Positions 43,050 through 51,861 are shown, counted from the stretch's first letter. The stretch: 64,000 nucleotides of DNA from Paraburkholderia acidisoli (GCF_009789675.1 NZ_CP046913.1:1488001-1552000); one strand, 5' to 3'. The notes: a model not told the origin generated them from the sequence alone. Translations and numbers: made by a program.

Positions 43050-43138
43050 CCCAGGGCATTCCACAATGGCGCGCTTTGGCGGCGGCGCGCAGTATCCGCT
43101 CTTATCGACGGCGCGCAGGCGCTTTTTTTCGAACCTCG

Positions 43139-43156
43139 TTTGGAACCGGTTCCAAA
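43139..43156. promoter_or_regulatory. PtxS-type operator of the 2-ketogluconate operon
   Basis: TTTGGAACCGGTTCCAAA is an 18-bp perfect palindrome with a central CG, the LacI-family signature. Its core TGGAACCGGTTCCA differs from the published Pseudomonas PtxS operator TGAAACCGGTTTCA by one symmetrical change in each half. It ends 50 bp before the first gene of the operon, whose last gene encodes a LacI-type repressor. Confidence 0.75.
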
Positions 43157-43205
43157 AAATAGGCAGGCGGCGGGCGGCAATTGAAACTGAAGTGGAACCG
43201 AGGCA

Positions 43206-43994
43206 ATGGCGGAAGTCGCAATCGTGGCGAGCGCGTTTGGCGCGCAATCAATCTGGCGTGACGGCCACGCGGCGTGGAGCATCCCGGCGCGGCGCGCGGG
43301 CGCGCAGGCATTCGAAGTGCGGCGCGAGCTGATGGAAGACGCCGCGGCGGTCCCCGAGGCGCTGCTCGCGCTCGGCACGGCGCTGGCTCGCGAGGGCCTG
43401 TGGCGTGTCTGGTCGACGCCCGATTCGCTCTACGACGACGCGGGCGCGCTCGACGAAACGGCGCTGCGCGCGGCCATCGCGGCCGGCCGCGCGCTCGGCG
43501 CGCGCATCGTCAAGCTGCAACTGGGCGGCTTCGCGGGCGAAGCGCACGCCGCGCGGCTCGTGGCCGTGCTCGAAGCATGCGGTGCGCGCACGGGCGACGT
43601 GGGCGACGGACCGCGCGTGGTCGTGGAGAACGGTCAACTCGAACAAGGCGGGCGCCTCGCCCAGTTCACGGGCCTGTTCAACGCGCTGCGCGACAGCGGC
43701 GCGGCGGGCGTGATCGGCATGACCTTCGACATCGGCAACTGGCAATGGCCCGGCGAGCCGCCGCTGCTCGCGGCCGCCGCGCTCGCGCCGCACGTCGAAT
43801 ACATCCATTGCAAGGCCGTGGCGGGCGAGGGCGCGCGACGCTTCGCCGCCGCGCCTTGCGACGACGACATGACCTTGCGCGCCGCGCTCGCGCTGCTGCC
43901 AACGCACGTGCCGCGCGGCATCGAGTTTCCGTTCGATCCCGCGCGCCTCGACGCGGACGCCGCGCATTACGTCGAATGGCTCGGCGCGGCCTGA
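43206..43994 (+). CDS. kguE: KguE-like sugar phosphate isomerase/epimerase
   Basis: TIM-barrel protein of 262 residues (xylose isomerase-like superfamily). Metal-site residues fit: E141 in VVENGQ, D175 in TFDIGNW, H201 in YIHCK, E240 in GIEFPF. The homologue is the first gene of the Pseudomonas 2-ketogluconate cluster, where its exact reaction is not settled. GAGG precedes the ATG. First gene of the five-gene operon behind the palindromic operator. Confidence 0.85.
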   Translation: MAEVAIVASAFGAQSIWRDGHAAWSIPARRAGAQAFEVRRELMEDAAAVPEALLALGTALAREGLWRVWSTPDSLYDDAGALDETALRAAIAAGRALGARIVKLQLGGFAGEAHAARLVAVLEACGARTGDVGDGPRVVVENGQLEQGGRLAQFTGLFNALRDSGAAGVIGMTFDIGNWQWPGEPPLLAAAALAPHVEYIHCKAVAGEGARRFAAAPCDDDMTLRAALALLPTHVPRGIEFPFDPARLDADAAHYVEWLGAA

Positions 43995-44045
43995 GCGCGG
44001 CACGATCCGCATCGACTTATTTTTGATTTAGCAGGAACGCATGCC

Positions 44046-45014
44046 ATGAACGACTCCCTCGATGTCATGACCTACGGCGAAGCGATGGCGATGTTCGTCG
44101 CCACCGAGGCCGGCCCGCTCGCCCAGGTCGGGCAGTTCACGAAGCGCGCGGCGGGCGCCGAGTTGAACGTGGCGACGGGGCTCGCGCGCCTCGGCTTCAA
44201 GGTGGGCTGGATGAGCCGCGTGGGCGCCGATTCGTTCGGCCAGTTCGTGCGCGACGTGCTGGCGCACGAGGGCATCGACGCGCGCTGCGTGACCACCGAC
44301 CCGCGTTATCCGACCGGCTTCCAGCTCAAGTCGAAAAACGACGACGGCAGCGACCCGGCGATCGAATATTTCCGCAGCGGCTCGGCCGCGAGCCGGCTCT
44401 CGCTCCACGACTATCGCGACGACTACGTGCTGGGCGCGCGCCATCTGCATTTGAGCGGCGTGGCGCCCGCGATTTCGGCGTCGTCGCGCGAACTCGCGTT
44501 CAAGCTCGCGCGCGAGATGCGCGCCGCGGGCCGCACGATCACGTTCGACCCGAACCTGCGCCCGACGTTGTGGGGCTCCGAAGCCGAGATGGTCGCGACG
44601 CTCAACGAACTTGCCGGGTTCGCCGACTGGGTGCTGCCCGGCGTGGGCGAAGGCCGCGTGCTCACGGGCTCCGACGATCCCGCCGTCATCGCGCGCTTCT
44701 ATCTGGAGCGCGGCGCGCGCGGCGTGATCGTCAAGCTGGGCGCCCAGGGCGCGTACCACGCCACCGCCGACGGCGCGCATGGCCACGTGGCGGCGGCGCG
44801 CGTCGAGCGCGTGGTCGACACGGTCGGTGCTGGCGACGGCTTCGCGGTGGGCGTGGTGAGCGCGCTGCTCGAAGGCCGCACGGTCGCGCAGGCGGTCGCG
44901 CGCGGCAATCGCATCGGCGCGCTGGCCGTGCAGGTGATCGGCGATTCGGAAGGCTTGCCGACGCGCGCGCAGCTCGACGCGATGGAAGCGGACGTGACGG
45001 CTTTGTCGGCTTAA
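44046..45014 (+). CDS. kguK: PfkB-family 2-ketogluconokinase (KguK; KdgK-like)
   Basis: Ribokinase-fold sugar kinase of 322 residues. GEAMAMF opens the fold, AGAELNVATGLARLG is PfkB signature 1, and DTVGAGDGFAVGVV is signature 2 with catalytic D264. By sequence alone it could also be 2-keto-3-deoxygluconate kinase. The neighbouring KguD-like reductase and PtxS-like regulator favour phosphorylation of 2-ketogluconate to 2-keto-6-phosphogluconate. It follows kguE by 51 bp. Confidence 0.87.
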   Translation: MNDSLDVMTYGEAMAMFVATEAGPLAQVGQFTKRAAGAELNVATGLARLGFKVGWMSRVGADSFGQFVRDVLAHEGIDARCVTTDPRYPTGFQLKSKNDDGSDPAIEYFRSGSAASRLSLHDYRDDYVLGARHLHLSGVAPAISASSRELAFKLAREMRAAGRTITFDPNLRPTLWGSEAEMVATLNELAGFADWVLPGVGEGRVLTGSDDPAVIARFYLERGARGVIVKLGAQGAYHATADGAHGHVAAARVERVVDTVGAGDGFAVGVVSALLEGRTVAQAVARGNRIGALAVQVIGDSEGLPTRAQLDAMEADVTALSA

Positions 45015-45040
45015 CTCACTTCACGCTGGCAGGCAGAAGC

Positions 45041-45080
45041 GCAGGAACAGGCAGGAACAGGCGGGAACCCGCAGGAACAA
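45041..45080. repeat. 10-bp tandem repeat, four units
   Basis: GCAGGAACAG, GCAGGAACAG, GCGGGAACCC and GCAGGAACAA follow each other in exact 10-bp register, 19 bp before the transporter ATG. Each unit resembles a weak ribosome site (AGGAAC). Confidence 0.85.
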
Positions 45081-45099
45081 ACCGGAGAAGGAGACACAG

Positions 45100-46383
45100 A
45101 TGACCACCAACTCGCTCGCACCGCGCCGCTGGTGGGCGATCATGCCCATCGTGTTCATCACGTACAGCCTCGCGTATCTCGATCGCGCGAACTACGGCTT
45201 CGCCTCGGCGGCCGGCATCAATCGCGATCTCGGCATCAGCCCGGGACTCTCTTCGCTGATCGGCGCGCTGTTCTTCCTCGGCTATTTCTTCTTCCAGCTG
45301 CCGGGCGCCGTGTACGCCGAGCGCCGCAGCGTGCGCAAGCTCGTGTTCGTGAGCCTCGTGCTGTGGGGCGGCTGCGCCGCGCTCACGGGCGTGGTCACGA
45401 ATATTCCCTCGCTCATGGCGATCCGCTTCGTGCTGGGCGTGGTCGAGGCCGCCGTGATGCCGGCCATGCTCATCTACATCAGCAACTGGTTCACCAAGAC
45501 CGAGCGCTCGCGCGCCAACACCTTCCTGATCCTCGGCAATCCCGTCACGGTGCTGTGGATGTCGGTGGTGTCGGGCTATCTCGTGCACGCGTTCGGCTGG
45601 CGCCACATGTTCATCGCCGAAGGTGCGCCCGCCGTGATCTGGGCCGTCTGCTGGTGGTTCCTCGTGCGCGACAAGCCCGCCCAGGTGACGTGGCTCGCGG
45701 AAGACGAAAAGCGCGCGCTCGACGCCGCCATGCGCGCCGAGCAAGCCGCCATCAAACCGGTGCGCAACTACGCCGAAGCGTTCCGCACGCCCGCCGTGAT
45801 GCTGCTTTCGGCGCAATATTTTTGCTGGAGTATCGGCGTGTACGGCTTCGTGCTGTGGCTGCCCTCGATCGTGAAGAACGGCTCGGCGCTCGGCATGGTC
45901 GAAACCGGCTGGCTCACCGCGCTGCCGTATCTCGCGGCCACCATCGCCATGCTCGCCGCCTCGTGGGCGTCGGACAAACTCGACAATCGGCGCGCCTTCG
46001 TCTGGCCGTTCCTGCTGATCGGCGCGCTCGCGTTCGCCGCTTCCTACGCGCTGGGCGCCGCGCACTTCTGGATCTCGTACGTGCTGCTCGTGGTCGCGGG
46101 CGCGGCCATGTACGCGCCGTACGGCCCGTTCTTCGCGATCGTGCCGGAACTGCTGCCGAAGAACGTCTCGGGCGGGGCCATGGCGCTCATCAACAGCATG
46201 GGCGCGCTCGGCTCGTTCGTGGGCTCCTACGTGGTCGGCTACCTCAACGGCGCGACCGGCTCGCCTGCGGCATCCTATGCGTTCATGAGCGCGGCGCTCG
46301 TGGTTTCGGTGGGCCTGACGCTTGCGGTCAAGCCGCAACGCGAAGCGCGCCACGGCTATGTCGCGCCGATTCACGGAAAATAA
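45100..46383 (+). CDS. kguT: MFS transporter for 2-ketogluconate (anion:cation symporter family)
   Basis: 427 residues with 12 predicted helices. The ACS-family start YSLAYLDRANYGFASAAGINRDLGIS and FFLGYFFFQLPGAVYAERR are typical of gluconate, glucarate and 2-ketogluconate carriers (KguT, GudP). VLWLPSIVKNGSALGM and ALINSMGALGSFVGSYVVGYL are in the second half. GGAGAAGGAG lies 9 bp before the ATG. Proton-coupled uptake of the sugar acid is inferred from family and operon. Confidence 0.9.
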   Translation: MTTNSLAPRRWWAIMPIVFITYSLAYLDRANYGFASAAGINRDLGISPGLSSLIGALFFLGYFFFQLPGAVYAERRSVRKLVFVSLVLWGGCAALTGVVTNIPSLMAIRFVLGVVEAAVMPAMLIYISNWFTKTERSRANTFLILGNPVTVLWMSVVSGYLVHAFGWRHMFIAEGAPAVIWAVCWWFLVRDKPAQVTWLAEDEKRALDAAMRAEQAAIKPVRNYAEAFRTPAVMLLSAQYFCWSIGVYGFVLWLPSIVKNGSALGMVETGWLTALPYLAATIAMLAASWASDKLDNRRAFVWPFLLIGALAFAASYALGAAHFWISYVLLVVAGAAMYAPYGPFFAIVPELLPKNVSGGAMALINSMGALGSFVGSYVVGYLNGATGSPAASYAFMSAALVVSVGLTLAVKPQREARHGYVAPIHGK

Positions 46384-46413
46384 CGCCTTCAATCTCATCG
46401 AGCACGCCGACCC

Positions 46414-47379
46414 ATGAAGCAGAAAATCGTTGTCTACAAACCCGTTCCCGACGATGTCGCCGCGTATCTACGCGAGCATGCCGAGGTCGTCGATGTCGAC
46501 GGTTCGAACGCCCAGGCGCTGGCTGCCGCGCTCAGGGACGCCGACGGCGCGCTCGGCGCCAGCGTCAAGATCACGCCCGCGATGCTCGACGGCACGCGCG
46601 TCAAAGCCTTGTCGACGATCTCGGTGGGCTTCGACCAGTTCGACGTGGCCGATCTCACGCGGCGCGGCATCGTGCTCGCGCATACGCCCGACGTGCTCAC
46701 GGAATCGACCGCCGACACCGTGTTCGCGCTGATCCTCGCGAGCGCGCGCCGCGTGGTCGAACTCGCGGACTGGGTCAAGGCCGGGCACTGGAAAGGCAGC
46801 GTCGGGCCGGCGCAATTCGGCGTGGACGTGCAGGGCAAGACGCTCGGCATCGTGGGGCTCGGGCGCATCGGCGGCGCGGTCGCGCGGCGGGCGGCGCTCG
46901 GCTTCAACATGCGCGTGCTGTACACGAACCGCAGCGCGAACGAAGCGGCCGAGCGCGACTACGGCGCGCGCCGCGTCGAACTCGACGAACTGCTCGCCAC
47001 GGCCGATTTCGTCTGCCTGCAGGTGCCGCTCACGGACGCCACGCGTCACCTGATGGGCGCCGCGCAGTTCGCGAAGATGAAGCCGGGCGCGATCTTCATC
47101 AACGCGTCGCGCGGCGCGACCGTCGACGAACCCGCGCTGATCGCGGCGCTCGAAGCGCGCACGATACTCGGCGCCGGTCTCGACGTGTTCGCGCAGGAGC
47201 CCGTCGATCCGGCTTCGCCGCTGCTGCGCATGCCGAACGTGGTGGCGCTGCCGCATATCGGCTCGGCCACGCACGAAACGCGTCACGCGATGGCGCGCTG
47301 CGCGGCGGAAAACCTCGTCGCGGCGCTCGCGGGCACGCTCGCCCACAACGTCGTCAATCGCGAGGTGCTTGCGCGATGA
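46414..47379 (+). CDS. kguD: KguD-like D-2-hydroxyacid dehydrogenase (2-ketogluconate pathway reductase)
   Basis: 321 residues of the GhrB/TkrA group. Rossmann motif GLGRIG is at 148-153. The catalytic triad is Arg233 (NASRGATVDE), Glu262 (QEPVDP) and His281 (LPHIGSAT). KguD reduces 2-keto-6-phosphogluconate to 6-phosphogluconate, feeding the Entner-Doudoroff or pentose pathway. The family also reduces free 2-ketogluconate and glyoxylate. It overlaps the regulator gene by 4 bp (ATGA). Confidence 0.9.
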   Translation: MKQKIVVYKPVPDDVAAYLREHAEVVDVDGSNAQALAAALRDADGALGASVKITPAMLDGTRVKALSTISVGFDQFDVADLTRRGIVLAHTPDVLTESTADTVFALILASARRVVELADWVKAGHWKGSVGPAQFGVDVQGKTLGIVGLGRIGGAVARRAALGFNMRVLYTNRSANEAAERDYGARRVELDELLATADFVCLQVPLTDATRHLMGAAQFAKMKPGAIFINASRGATVDEPALIAALEARTILGAGLDVFAQEPVDPASPLLRMPNVVALPHIGSATHETRHAMARCAAENLVAALAGTLAHNVVNREVLAR

Positions 47380-48452
47380 GCGACGGCCCCGAAGGCACCT
47401 CGGGCACGGCGGCCGCGCCCGCGAACGCGCCGCGCCGCGCGACGATCAGCGACGTCGCGCGCGAAGCCGGCACCGGCAAGACCAGCATCTCGCGCTATCT
47501 GAACGGCGAATTCGGCGTGCTGTCGCCGGACTTGCGCACGCGCATCGAGGCGGCCATCGAGCGCCTCGACTATCGGCCGAACCAGATGGCGCGCGGCCTG
47601 AAACGCGGGCGCAACCGTCTGCTCGGGCTGCTGCTCGCCGATCTCGCGAATCCCTATTCGGTGGAAGTGCTGCAAGGCGTGGAGGCCGCGTGCCACGCGC
47701 TCGGCTACATGCCGCTGATCTGCCACGCGGCGAACGAAGTCGACATGGAGCGCCGCTATCTGCAACTGCTCACCACTTACCGCGTGGAAGGCGTGATCGT
47801 GAACGCGCTCGGCGTGCGCGAGACCATGCTCAAGCCGGTGGGCAGCGGCGGCATTCCGGCGGTGCTGGTGGACCGTACCGTCGACGGTCTCGACGCCGAC
47901 GTGGTCGGGCTCGACAACGCGGCGGCGGTGCGACTCGGCACGGAACATCTGCTCGCGCGCGGCTACGACGACCTCGTGTTCGTCGTGCAACCGTTCGAGC
48001 AGGTGAGTTCGCGGCGCGAGCGCGAGGCGGCGTTTCGCGCGTCCATGCAAGGCACGAAGGGCGCCGCGCGCGGCGCGACCCACGTGCTCGACCTGCACGA
48101 CGAGGCGACCACGGAAGCCGCGTTGGCCACGCTCGACGCCCATATCGCGCAGGCGGCCGAACGCGGCGCGCGCTGCGCGCTGTTCGCGGCGAACGCGCCG
48201 GTGGCGCTGCGGCTCGCGCTGCACCTGAAAGCGGCGCTCGGCGAGCAGTGGCAGCAGCGTGTGGCGCTGATCGCCATCGACGATCCCGAATGGGCCGCGC
48301 TCGCCGGCATCACGACGATCCGCCAGCCGACCCGCGAGATCGGCTATCGCGCGGTGGAGTTCCTGCACGAACGCATCGAAGGCGCGGCGCCGGCGGCGCG
48401 CGCGGCGGCGTTCGCGGGCGAACTGGTGGTGAGGGCGTCGACATTGGGGTGA
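47376..48452 (+). CDS. ptxS: LacI-family repressor, PtxS-like
   Basis: 358 residues. The helix-turn-helix ATISDVAREAGTGKTSISRYLNG (about 22-44) and hinge helix NQMARGLKRG are followed by the periplasmic-binding-like domain (LLGLLLADLANPYSVEVLQG). PtxS represses kguEKTD and is released by 2-ketogluconate in Pseudomonas, where ptxS lies before the operon; here it is the last gene and shares the transcript. The predicted operator at 43139-43156 would give autoregulation. Confidence 0.88.
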   Translation: MSDGPEGTSGTAAAPANAPRRATISDVAREAGTGKTSISRYLNGEFGVLSPDLRTRIEAAIERLDYRPNQMARGLKRGRNRLLGLLLADLANPYSVEVLQGVEAACHALGYMPLICHAANEVDMERRYLQLLTTYRVEGVIVNALGVRETMLKPVGSGGIPAVLVDRTVDGLDADVVGLDNAAAVRLGTEHLLARGYDDLVFVVQPFEQVSSRREREAAFRASMQGTKGAARGATHVLDLHDEATTEAALATLDAHIAQAAERGARCALFAANAPVALRLALHLKAALGEQWQQRVALIAIDDPEWAALAGITTIRQPTREIGYRAVEFLHERIEGAAPAARAAAFAGELVVRASTLG

Positions 48453-48597
48453 GGGCGCGCCAGCCGTGCCGCTCGCCACATCATCCTTGCGGTTTTCCGA
48501 CGGCACGGCGCGGTCAAGGCTGCGCGCCACCCCCGATATCTGAGATGATTCGGGCTGCGGCGCGCGCCCACGCGTGCCGATCGTCACAAGGAAGCCC

Positions 48598-49407
48598 ATG
48601 TCCGTCCCCCCGCTCACGCTGGTCTGCCTGTCGCTCGCGACGCTGTTCGTCGCGCTCCTGCCGATCTCGCTCTACCGGCGCTGGCGCAAGCCGTTCGCGT
48701 TCGACTGGCGCGATACGGTCGCGGGCATCGCCGTGTTCGCGCTGTTCGCCACCGTGCTGGAACGTGCGCTCAACGACTACGTGCTGCACGAAAACGCCGA
48801 TTTCGCGCAAGCGCTCTCGAATCCGGTCGCATTCGTGATCTATGGCGCGCTCGTGGCGGGCGTCTGCGAGGAAGTGGGCCGCTATGTCGCCATGCGCATC
48901 ATCGCGCGGCGCGCGCCGCGCACGCCCAATGCGCCGCTCGAGGGCAGCGGTCTCGCCTACGGCATCGGCCACGGCGGCGCGGAAGCCTGGTTCGTCGGCG
49001 TGCTGGTGCAGTTGCAGTGGATCGTGTTCGCGGTGCTCGCCAATCGCGGCCAGCTCGACCAGCATCTGTCGAATCTCACGATGGATTCGGTGCTGCGCGT
49101 GCATCTGATTCTCGCGAGCCTCTCGCCGCTGTTCGCGGGCGTGTTCGCGATCGAACGCATCGCGGCATTCGTGTTCCAGGTGGGCTTGTCGGTGCTGATG
49201 TGGCGCGGCGTGCGCGCCGGCTCGAAAAGCATCTTGCCGATTGCCATCGCCGCTCACGCGATCGTCGACGTGCCCGCGGCGATGTATCAGGCCCAGCTCG
49301 TGCCGCTCGTCGCCGTGGATACGCTCTACGTGGTGGCGGCCGTGGTCGTCGCCATCGTGCTCTTCAGGACGTGCCGCAGCGAGCGGTCCGTCGCGCGCGC
49401 CGTTTAA
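48598..49407 (+). CDS. YhfC-type glutamic intramembrane protease-like protein
   Basis: 269 residues with about eight hydrophobic helices. The three membrane motifs of the CPBP/PrsW-like superfamily are in order: CEEVGRY (Glu91-Glu92 with Arg95), GIGHGGAEA (His124, Glu127) and HAIVD (His220, Asp224). YhfC proteins are predicted, not proven, membrane proteases. AAGGAAG lies just before ATG 48598; an in-frame ATG at 48574 lacks a ribosome site. It begins a new unit after the 2-ketogluconate operon. Confidence 0.84.
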   Translation: MSVPPLTLVCLSLATLFVALLPISLYRRWRKPFAFDWRDTVAGIAVFALFATVLERALNDYVLHENADFAQALSNPVAFVIYGALVAGVCEEVGRYVAMRIIARRAPRTPNAPLEGSGLAYGIGHGGAEAWFVGVLVQLQWIVFAVLANRGQLDQHLSNLTMDSVLRVHLILASLSPLFAGVFAIERIAAFVFQVGLSVLMWRGVRAGSKSILPIAIAAHAIVDVPAAMYQAQLVPLVAVDTLYVVAAVVVAIVLFRTCRSERSVARAV

Positions 49408-49434
49408 GCGCTCATCCTTCTTTTTCTGGCATTC

Positions 49435-49800
49435 ATGGAAGCCTATTTGTTCGAATGCGCGAGCCCGGAATTCGACGAGCTCGCCCGCGTCATCGCCGAT
49501 GTTTTTCCCGAGCAAACGCGCTTTGCCGAGGAACCCGACGAGATCGGCGTGCCGCAACTCGTGGTGCACTGGGTCGCGATGCGCTTCGGTGCGAAGGCGC
49601 GCCGCATGGTCCTCACGATCGCGATCGCGCCCGCCGCGCTCGCGCGCTATCGCGCATTGCCGGCGCGCATGCGCGGCCGCAGTTTCGCGGTGCTGCGCGC
49701 CTACGTGGAAGCGACGATCGAATCGCTCGAAGAACAGCACGCGAAAGGGGAAGACGTGCCGCGCGAAGTGACCATTCCGCTCGACGAGGAATTCGCGTGA
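49435..49800 (+). CDS. Conserved small protein (DUF3022-like)
   Basis: 121 residues, mixed alpha/beta with no signal peptide or membrane segment. PQLVVHWVAMRFGAKARRMVLTIAIAPAALARYRALP and the helix RSFAVLRAYVEATIESLEEQHAKGEDVP are its most regular parts. It resembles the Burkholderia-restricted DUF3022 proteins, from memory of that family, which has no known function. It follows the YhfC-type gene by 27 bp and is probably co-transcribed. Confidence 0.68.
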   Translation: MEAYLFECASPEFDELARVIADVFPEQTRFAEEPDEIGVPQLVVHWVAMRFGAKARRMVLTIAIAPAALARYRALPARMRGRSFAVLRAYVEATIESLEEQHAKGEDVPREVTIPLDEEFA

Positions 49801-49856
49801 TCGATGGGATTTTCGCGCGGCGTCGCGCCTGAAAAACGCGCGCCGCTCAACGAGCG

Positions 49857-50291
49857 TCAGTCCGCTTGCCGATACACCTTCGCGAAGCGCTCGGCCTTGA
49901 CGACGCCGTAGTCGCCGGGCGCGTACTGCATCACCCAGTCGCCGGCCGCGCCGGTCAGGCGGTCGCCGCCCGCGGAGCGCAGCAACGTGAAGGGCGCGTC
50001 CATGCGTTTGGCCAGGACGACCACGGGCAGGTTGCGATAATCGCCCGCCTCGCCATGCGAAAGCGCGCCTTGCGCAGGCCGATATTTCGCGTCGAAGCGT
50101 TCGCGCGACACGACCCAGCGCTCGCCCGTCGCACCGGTGATGATGGCGTCGCCGCTCGCGTAGCGGTTCGGGCCTTCGAGGCTCATCAGTTCGCCCGCCT
50201 GCGCCGCGAATGCCACGCTCACGGTTTCGTCCTTGACGACGCGTTGGGCCGCGGCGTCGGCGCTCAGGTCGAGCTGGGTCAGTTCAATCAT
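49857..50291 (-). CDS. PGDYG-motif protein
   Basis: 144 residues. The C-terminal segment GDWVMQYAPGDYGVVKAERFAKVYRQ contains the PGDYG motif of a small domain family of unknown function. An earlier YASGDAIITGATGERWVVSRERFDAKYRP is an internal repeat of the same unit, so the protein is a tandem of two such domains. The start MIELTQLDL (50291) is preferred to an upstream ATG within the neighbouring terminator region. Cytoplasmic by sequence. Confidence 0.75.
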   Translation of the reverse strand: MIELTQLDLSADAAAQRVVKDETVSVAFAAQAGELMSLEGPNRYASGDAIITGATGERWVVSRERFDAKYRPAQGALSHGEAGDYRNLPVVVLAKRMDAPFTLLRSAGGDRLTGAAGDWVMQYAPGDYGVVKAERFAKVYRQAD

Positions 50292-50356
50292 GGTGGGTGC
50301 GGCCTGAATGTGGCCGGAATACGGCCAGAAAAATCGTTGCAAAACAACGTGCTGCA

Positions 50357-50393
50357 AATAAAACGACGGCCGGGCAATGGTGCCCGGCCGTCG
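50357..50393 (-). terminator. Terminator of the Spy/CpxP-like gene
   Basis: A perfect 13-bp stem, CGACGGCCGGGCA (50364-50376) with TGCCCGGCCGTCG (50381-50393), has a 4-nt loop. On the minus strand TTTTATTT follows. Confidence 0.88.
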
Positions 50394-50497
50394 CGCGGTT
50401 CGCAAGCGTACCGTGAATCCGGCGGTTGCGCCACGCGTTCGTCGTAACGTCGCGCGGCGGCCGGATCACGCCGGAATCCGGCGTTCGGTCTCGCGGT

Positions 50498-51079
50498 TTA
50501 CTGAGCCGCCGGCGTGCTGGCCGGTGCGGCTTCGCTGGCTGCCGCGCCCGCGGCGGGCTTGGCCTTGCTCTTGTGCTTCGGATGCGCCGGCTTCTTGCCA
50601 GCCGGGCCGTGGTCGCGGCCGTTGTGGCGGAAGGTCTGGTCGGCGAGCTTCTTCTGCTCCGGCGAGAGGCTCGTGTAGAGCGGCTCGAACGCCGTGACGA
50701 GCTTTTGCATGTCTTCGGCGTGGGCCTGCGAGATCTGCGCGTATTGCTTCATGTCGTCGAGCGCGTTACGCGTGTTTTCGCCTTCGGCGCGTTGACGATA
50801 CAGATCGCCCATGGCCTGGCCGTTGCTGCGCATGACGTCGGCAAAGGCCTTCCACTGCGGTTCCTGCTCCGGCGTGATCTTCAGCTGCGTATGCAGCCAC
50901 GTGATGCGCTCCTCGACGCGCTGCTGATGCTGCGCGATGCGCACGTCGGCGCTCGATGCGGCGGCGGCGGCCGGTGCCGTTGCGCTTGTCGACGAAGCGG
51001 CCGCTGCCGGCGTACCGGATTGAGCGAACGCACCGCTCATGGCGAGCGTGGCGGCAAGGGCGACGAAAGCTTTCTTCAT
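50498..51079 (-). CDS. Spy/CpxP-like periplasmic protein (LTXXQ family)
   Basis: 193 residues. The signal peptide MKKAFVALAATLAMSGAFAQ is followed by an Ala/Ser/Thr-rich stretch. A helical core (about 45-150) has two LTXXQ-type motifs, KITPEQEPQWKAF and SLSPEQKKLAD. The tail is Lys/Ala/Pro-rich (KKPAHPKHKSKAKP). The family acts as periplasmic chaperone or envelope stress sensor. GAGG lies just before the ATG. Single gene with a strong terminator. Confidence 0.86.
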   Translation of the reverse strand: MKKAFVALAATLAMSGAFAQSGTPAAAASSTSATAPAAAAASSADVRIAQHQQRVEERITWLHTQLKITPEQEPQWKAFADVMRSNGQAMGDLYRQRAEGENTRNALDDMKQYAQISQAHAEDMQKLVTAFEPLYTSLSPEQKKLADQTFRHNGRDHGPAGKKPAHPKHKSKAKPAAGAAASEAAPASTPAAQ

Positions 51080-51350
51080 TGTGACTCCTCGAATCGTGTC
51101 GTAGCGGGTAGCAGAGCCTGAGCGGCTGCAGGCGGTATTAGTACCACGTTATCGTGTCCGCGCGCCCCGGCTGCGACACTTGCTTACAAACGAAACGCGT
51201 GGAAACGCCTTGCGCATAGCGCTTTTTCGCGCGCGACGAGCCGCACCGGTTTGCGCGCAGGGGCTCGCATTGCCTGATTGGGCCAGGCTCGAAGGGCGGG
51301 CGATAATGCGGTCATTGCCAGCTTCGGCCACCTGCGCCATTCCATCGACG

Positions 51351-51815
51351 ATGAGACCTCCGCGCCTCGACCAACTCGACGACCTCGATCGCAGCCTCGT
51401 CGCGCTGCTGCAGGAAAACGCGCGCGAAAGCGTGGCGAATCTCGCGCGCCGGCTCGGCGTGGCGCGCACCACGGTGCTCGCGCGCATCGCGCGGCTCGAG
51501 CGCACCGAGGTCATTGCCGGCTACGGCGTGCGGCTCGGTCAAGACGTGCTCGACGCGAGCCTGCAGGCGTGGGTCGGTCTCATCATCGCGCCGCGCCACG
51601 GTCCCGACGTGCAGAAGCGGCTCGGCAAGATGCCCGAGGTGCAACTGCTGTGCGCGGTGAGCGGCGAATACGACTATGTGGCCTGGCTGCGCGCCGATTC
51701 GCCCGACCGCCTCAACGACCTGCTCGACATCATCGGCGGCATGCCGGGTGTCGAGCGCACGACCACGTCGATCGTGCTCGCGCGCAAGGTGGATCGCGGC
51801 TCCGTCACGGGCTGA
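51351..51815 (+). CDS. Lrp/AsnC-family regulator
   Basis: 154 residues, normal Lrp length. LDDLDRSLVALLQENARESVANLARRLGVARTTVLARIARLE is the helix-turn-helix domain (about 7-48). The RAM domain (about 70-145) has VQLLCAVSGEYDYVAWLRADSPDRLNDLLD. ATG 51351 gives the standard length; ATG 51306 in the same frame has a slightly better ribosome site. It precedes the saccharopine/lysine dehydrogenase-like gene in the same direction, with an inverted repeat between, so it probably controls that gene in response to an amino acid. Confidence 0.88.
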   Translation: MRPPRLDQLDDLDRSLVALLQENARESVANLARRLGVARTTVLARIARLERTEVIAGYGVRLGQDVLDASLQAWVGLIIAPRHGPDVQKRLGKMPEVQLLCAVSGEYDYVAWLRADSPDRLNDLLDIIGGMPGVERTTTSIVLARKVDRGSVTG

Positions 51816-51861
51816 TAACGGCCTTGTCGCCCGCGCGCGGCATCGATGCTTTTCGACGTAC

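Noticed and set aside
43110..43130. Terminator after the second LysR gene (GCGC stem before a run of seven Ts)
   Set aside because: The stem is only 4 bp and lies within the likely promoter area of the 2-ketogluconate operon, so it is too weak to call.
45041..45080. CRISPR-like repeats
   Set aside because: Units are 10 bp in direct contact without spacers, and no cas genes are present.
45132..48452. Open frame of 1106 codons spanning transporter, reductase and regulator genes
   Set aside because: Only its last third (from 47376) is the LacI regulator. The earlier part is an out-of-frame reading of kguT and kguD.
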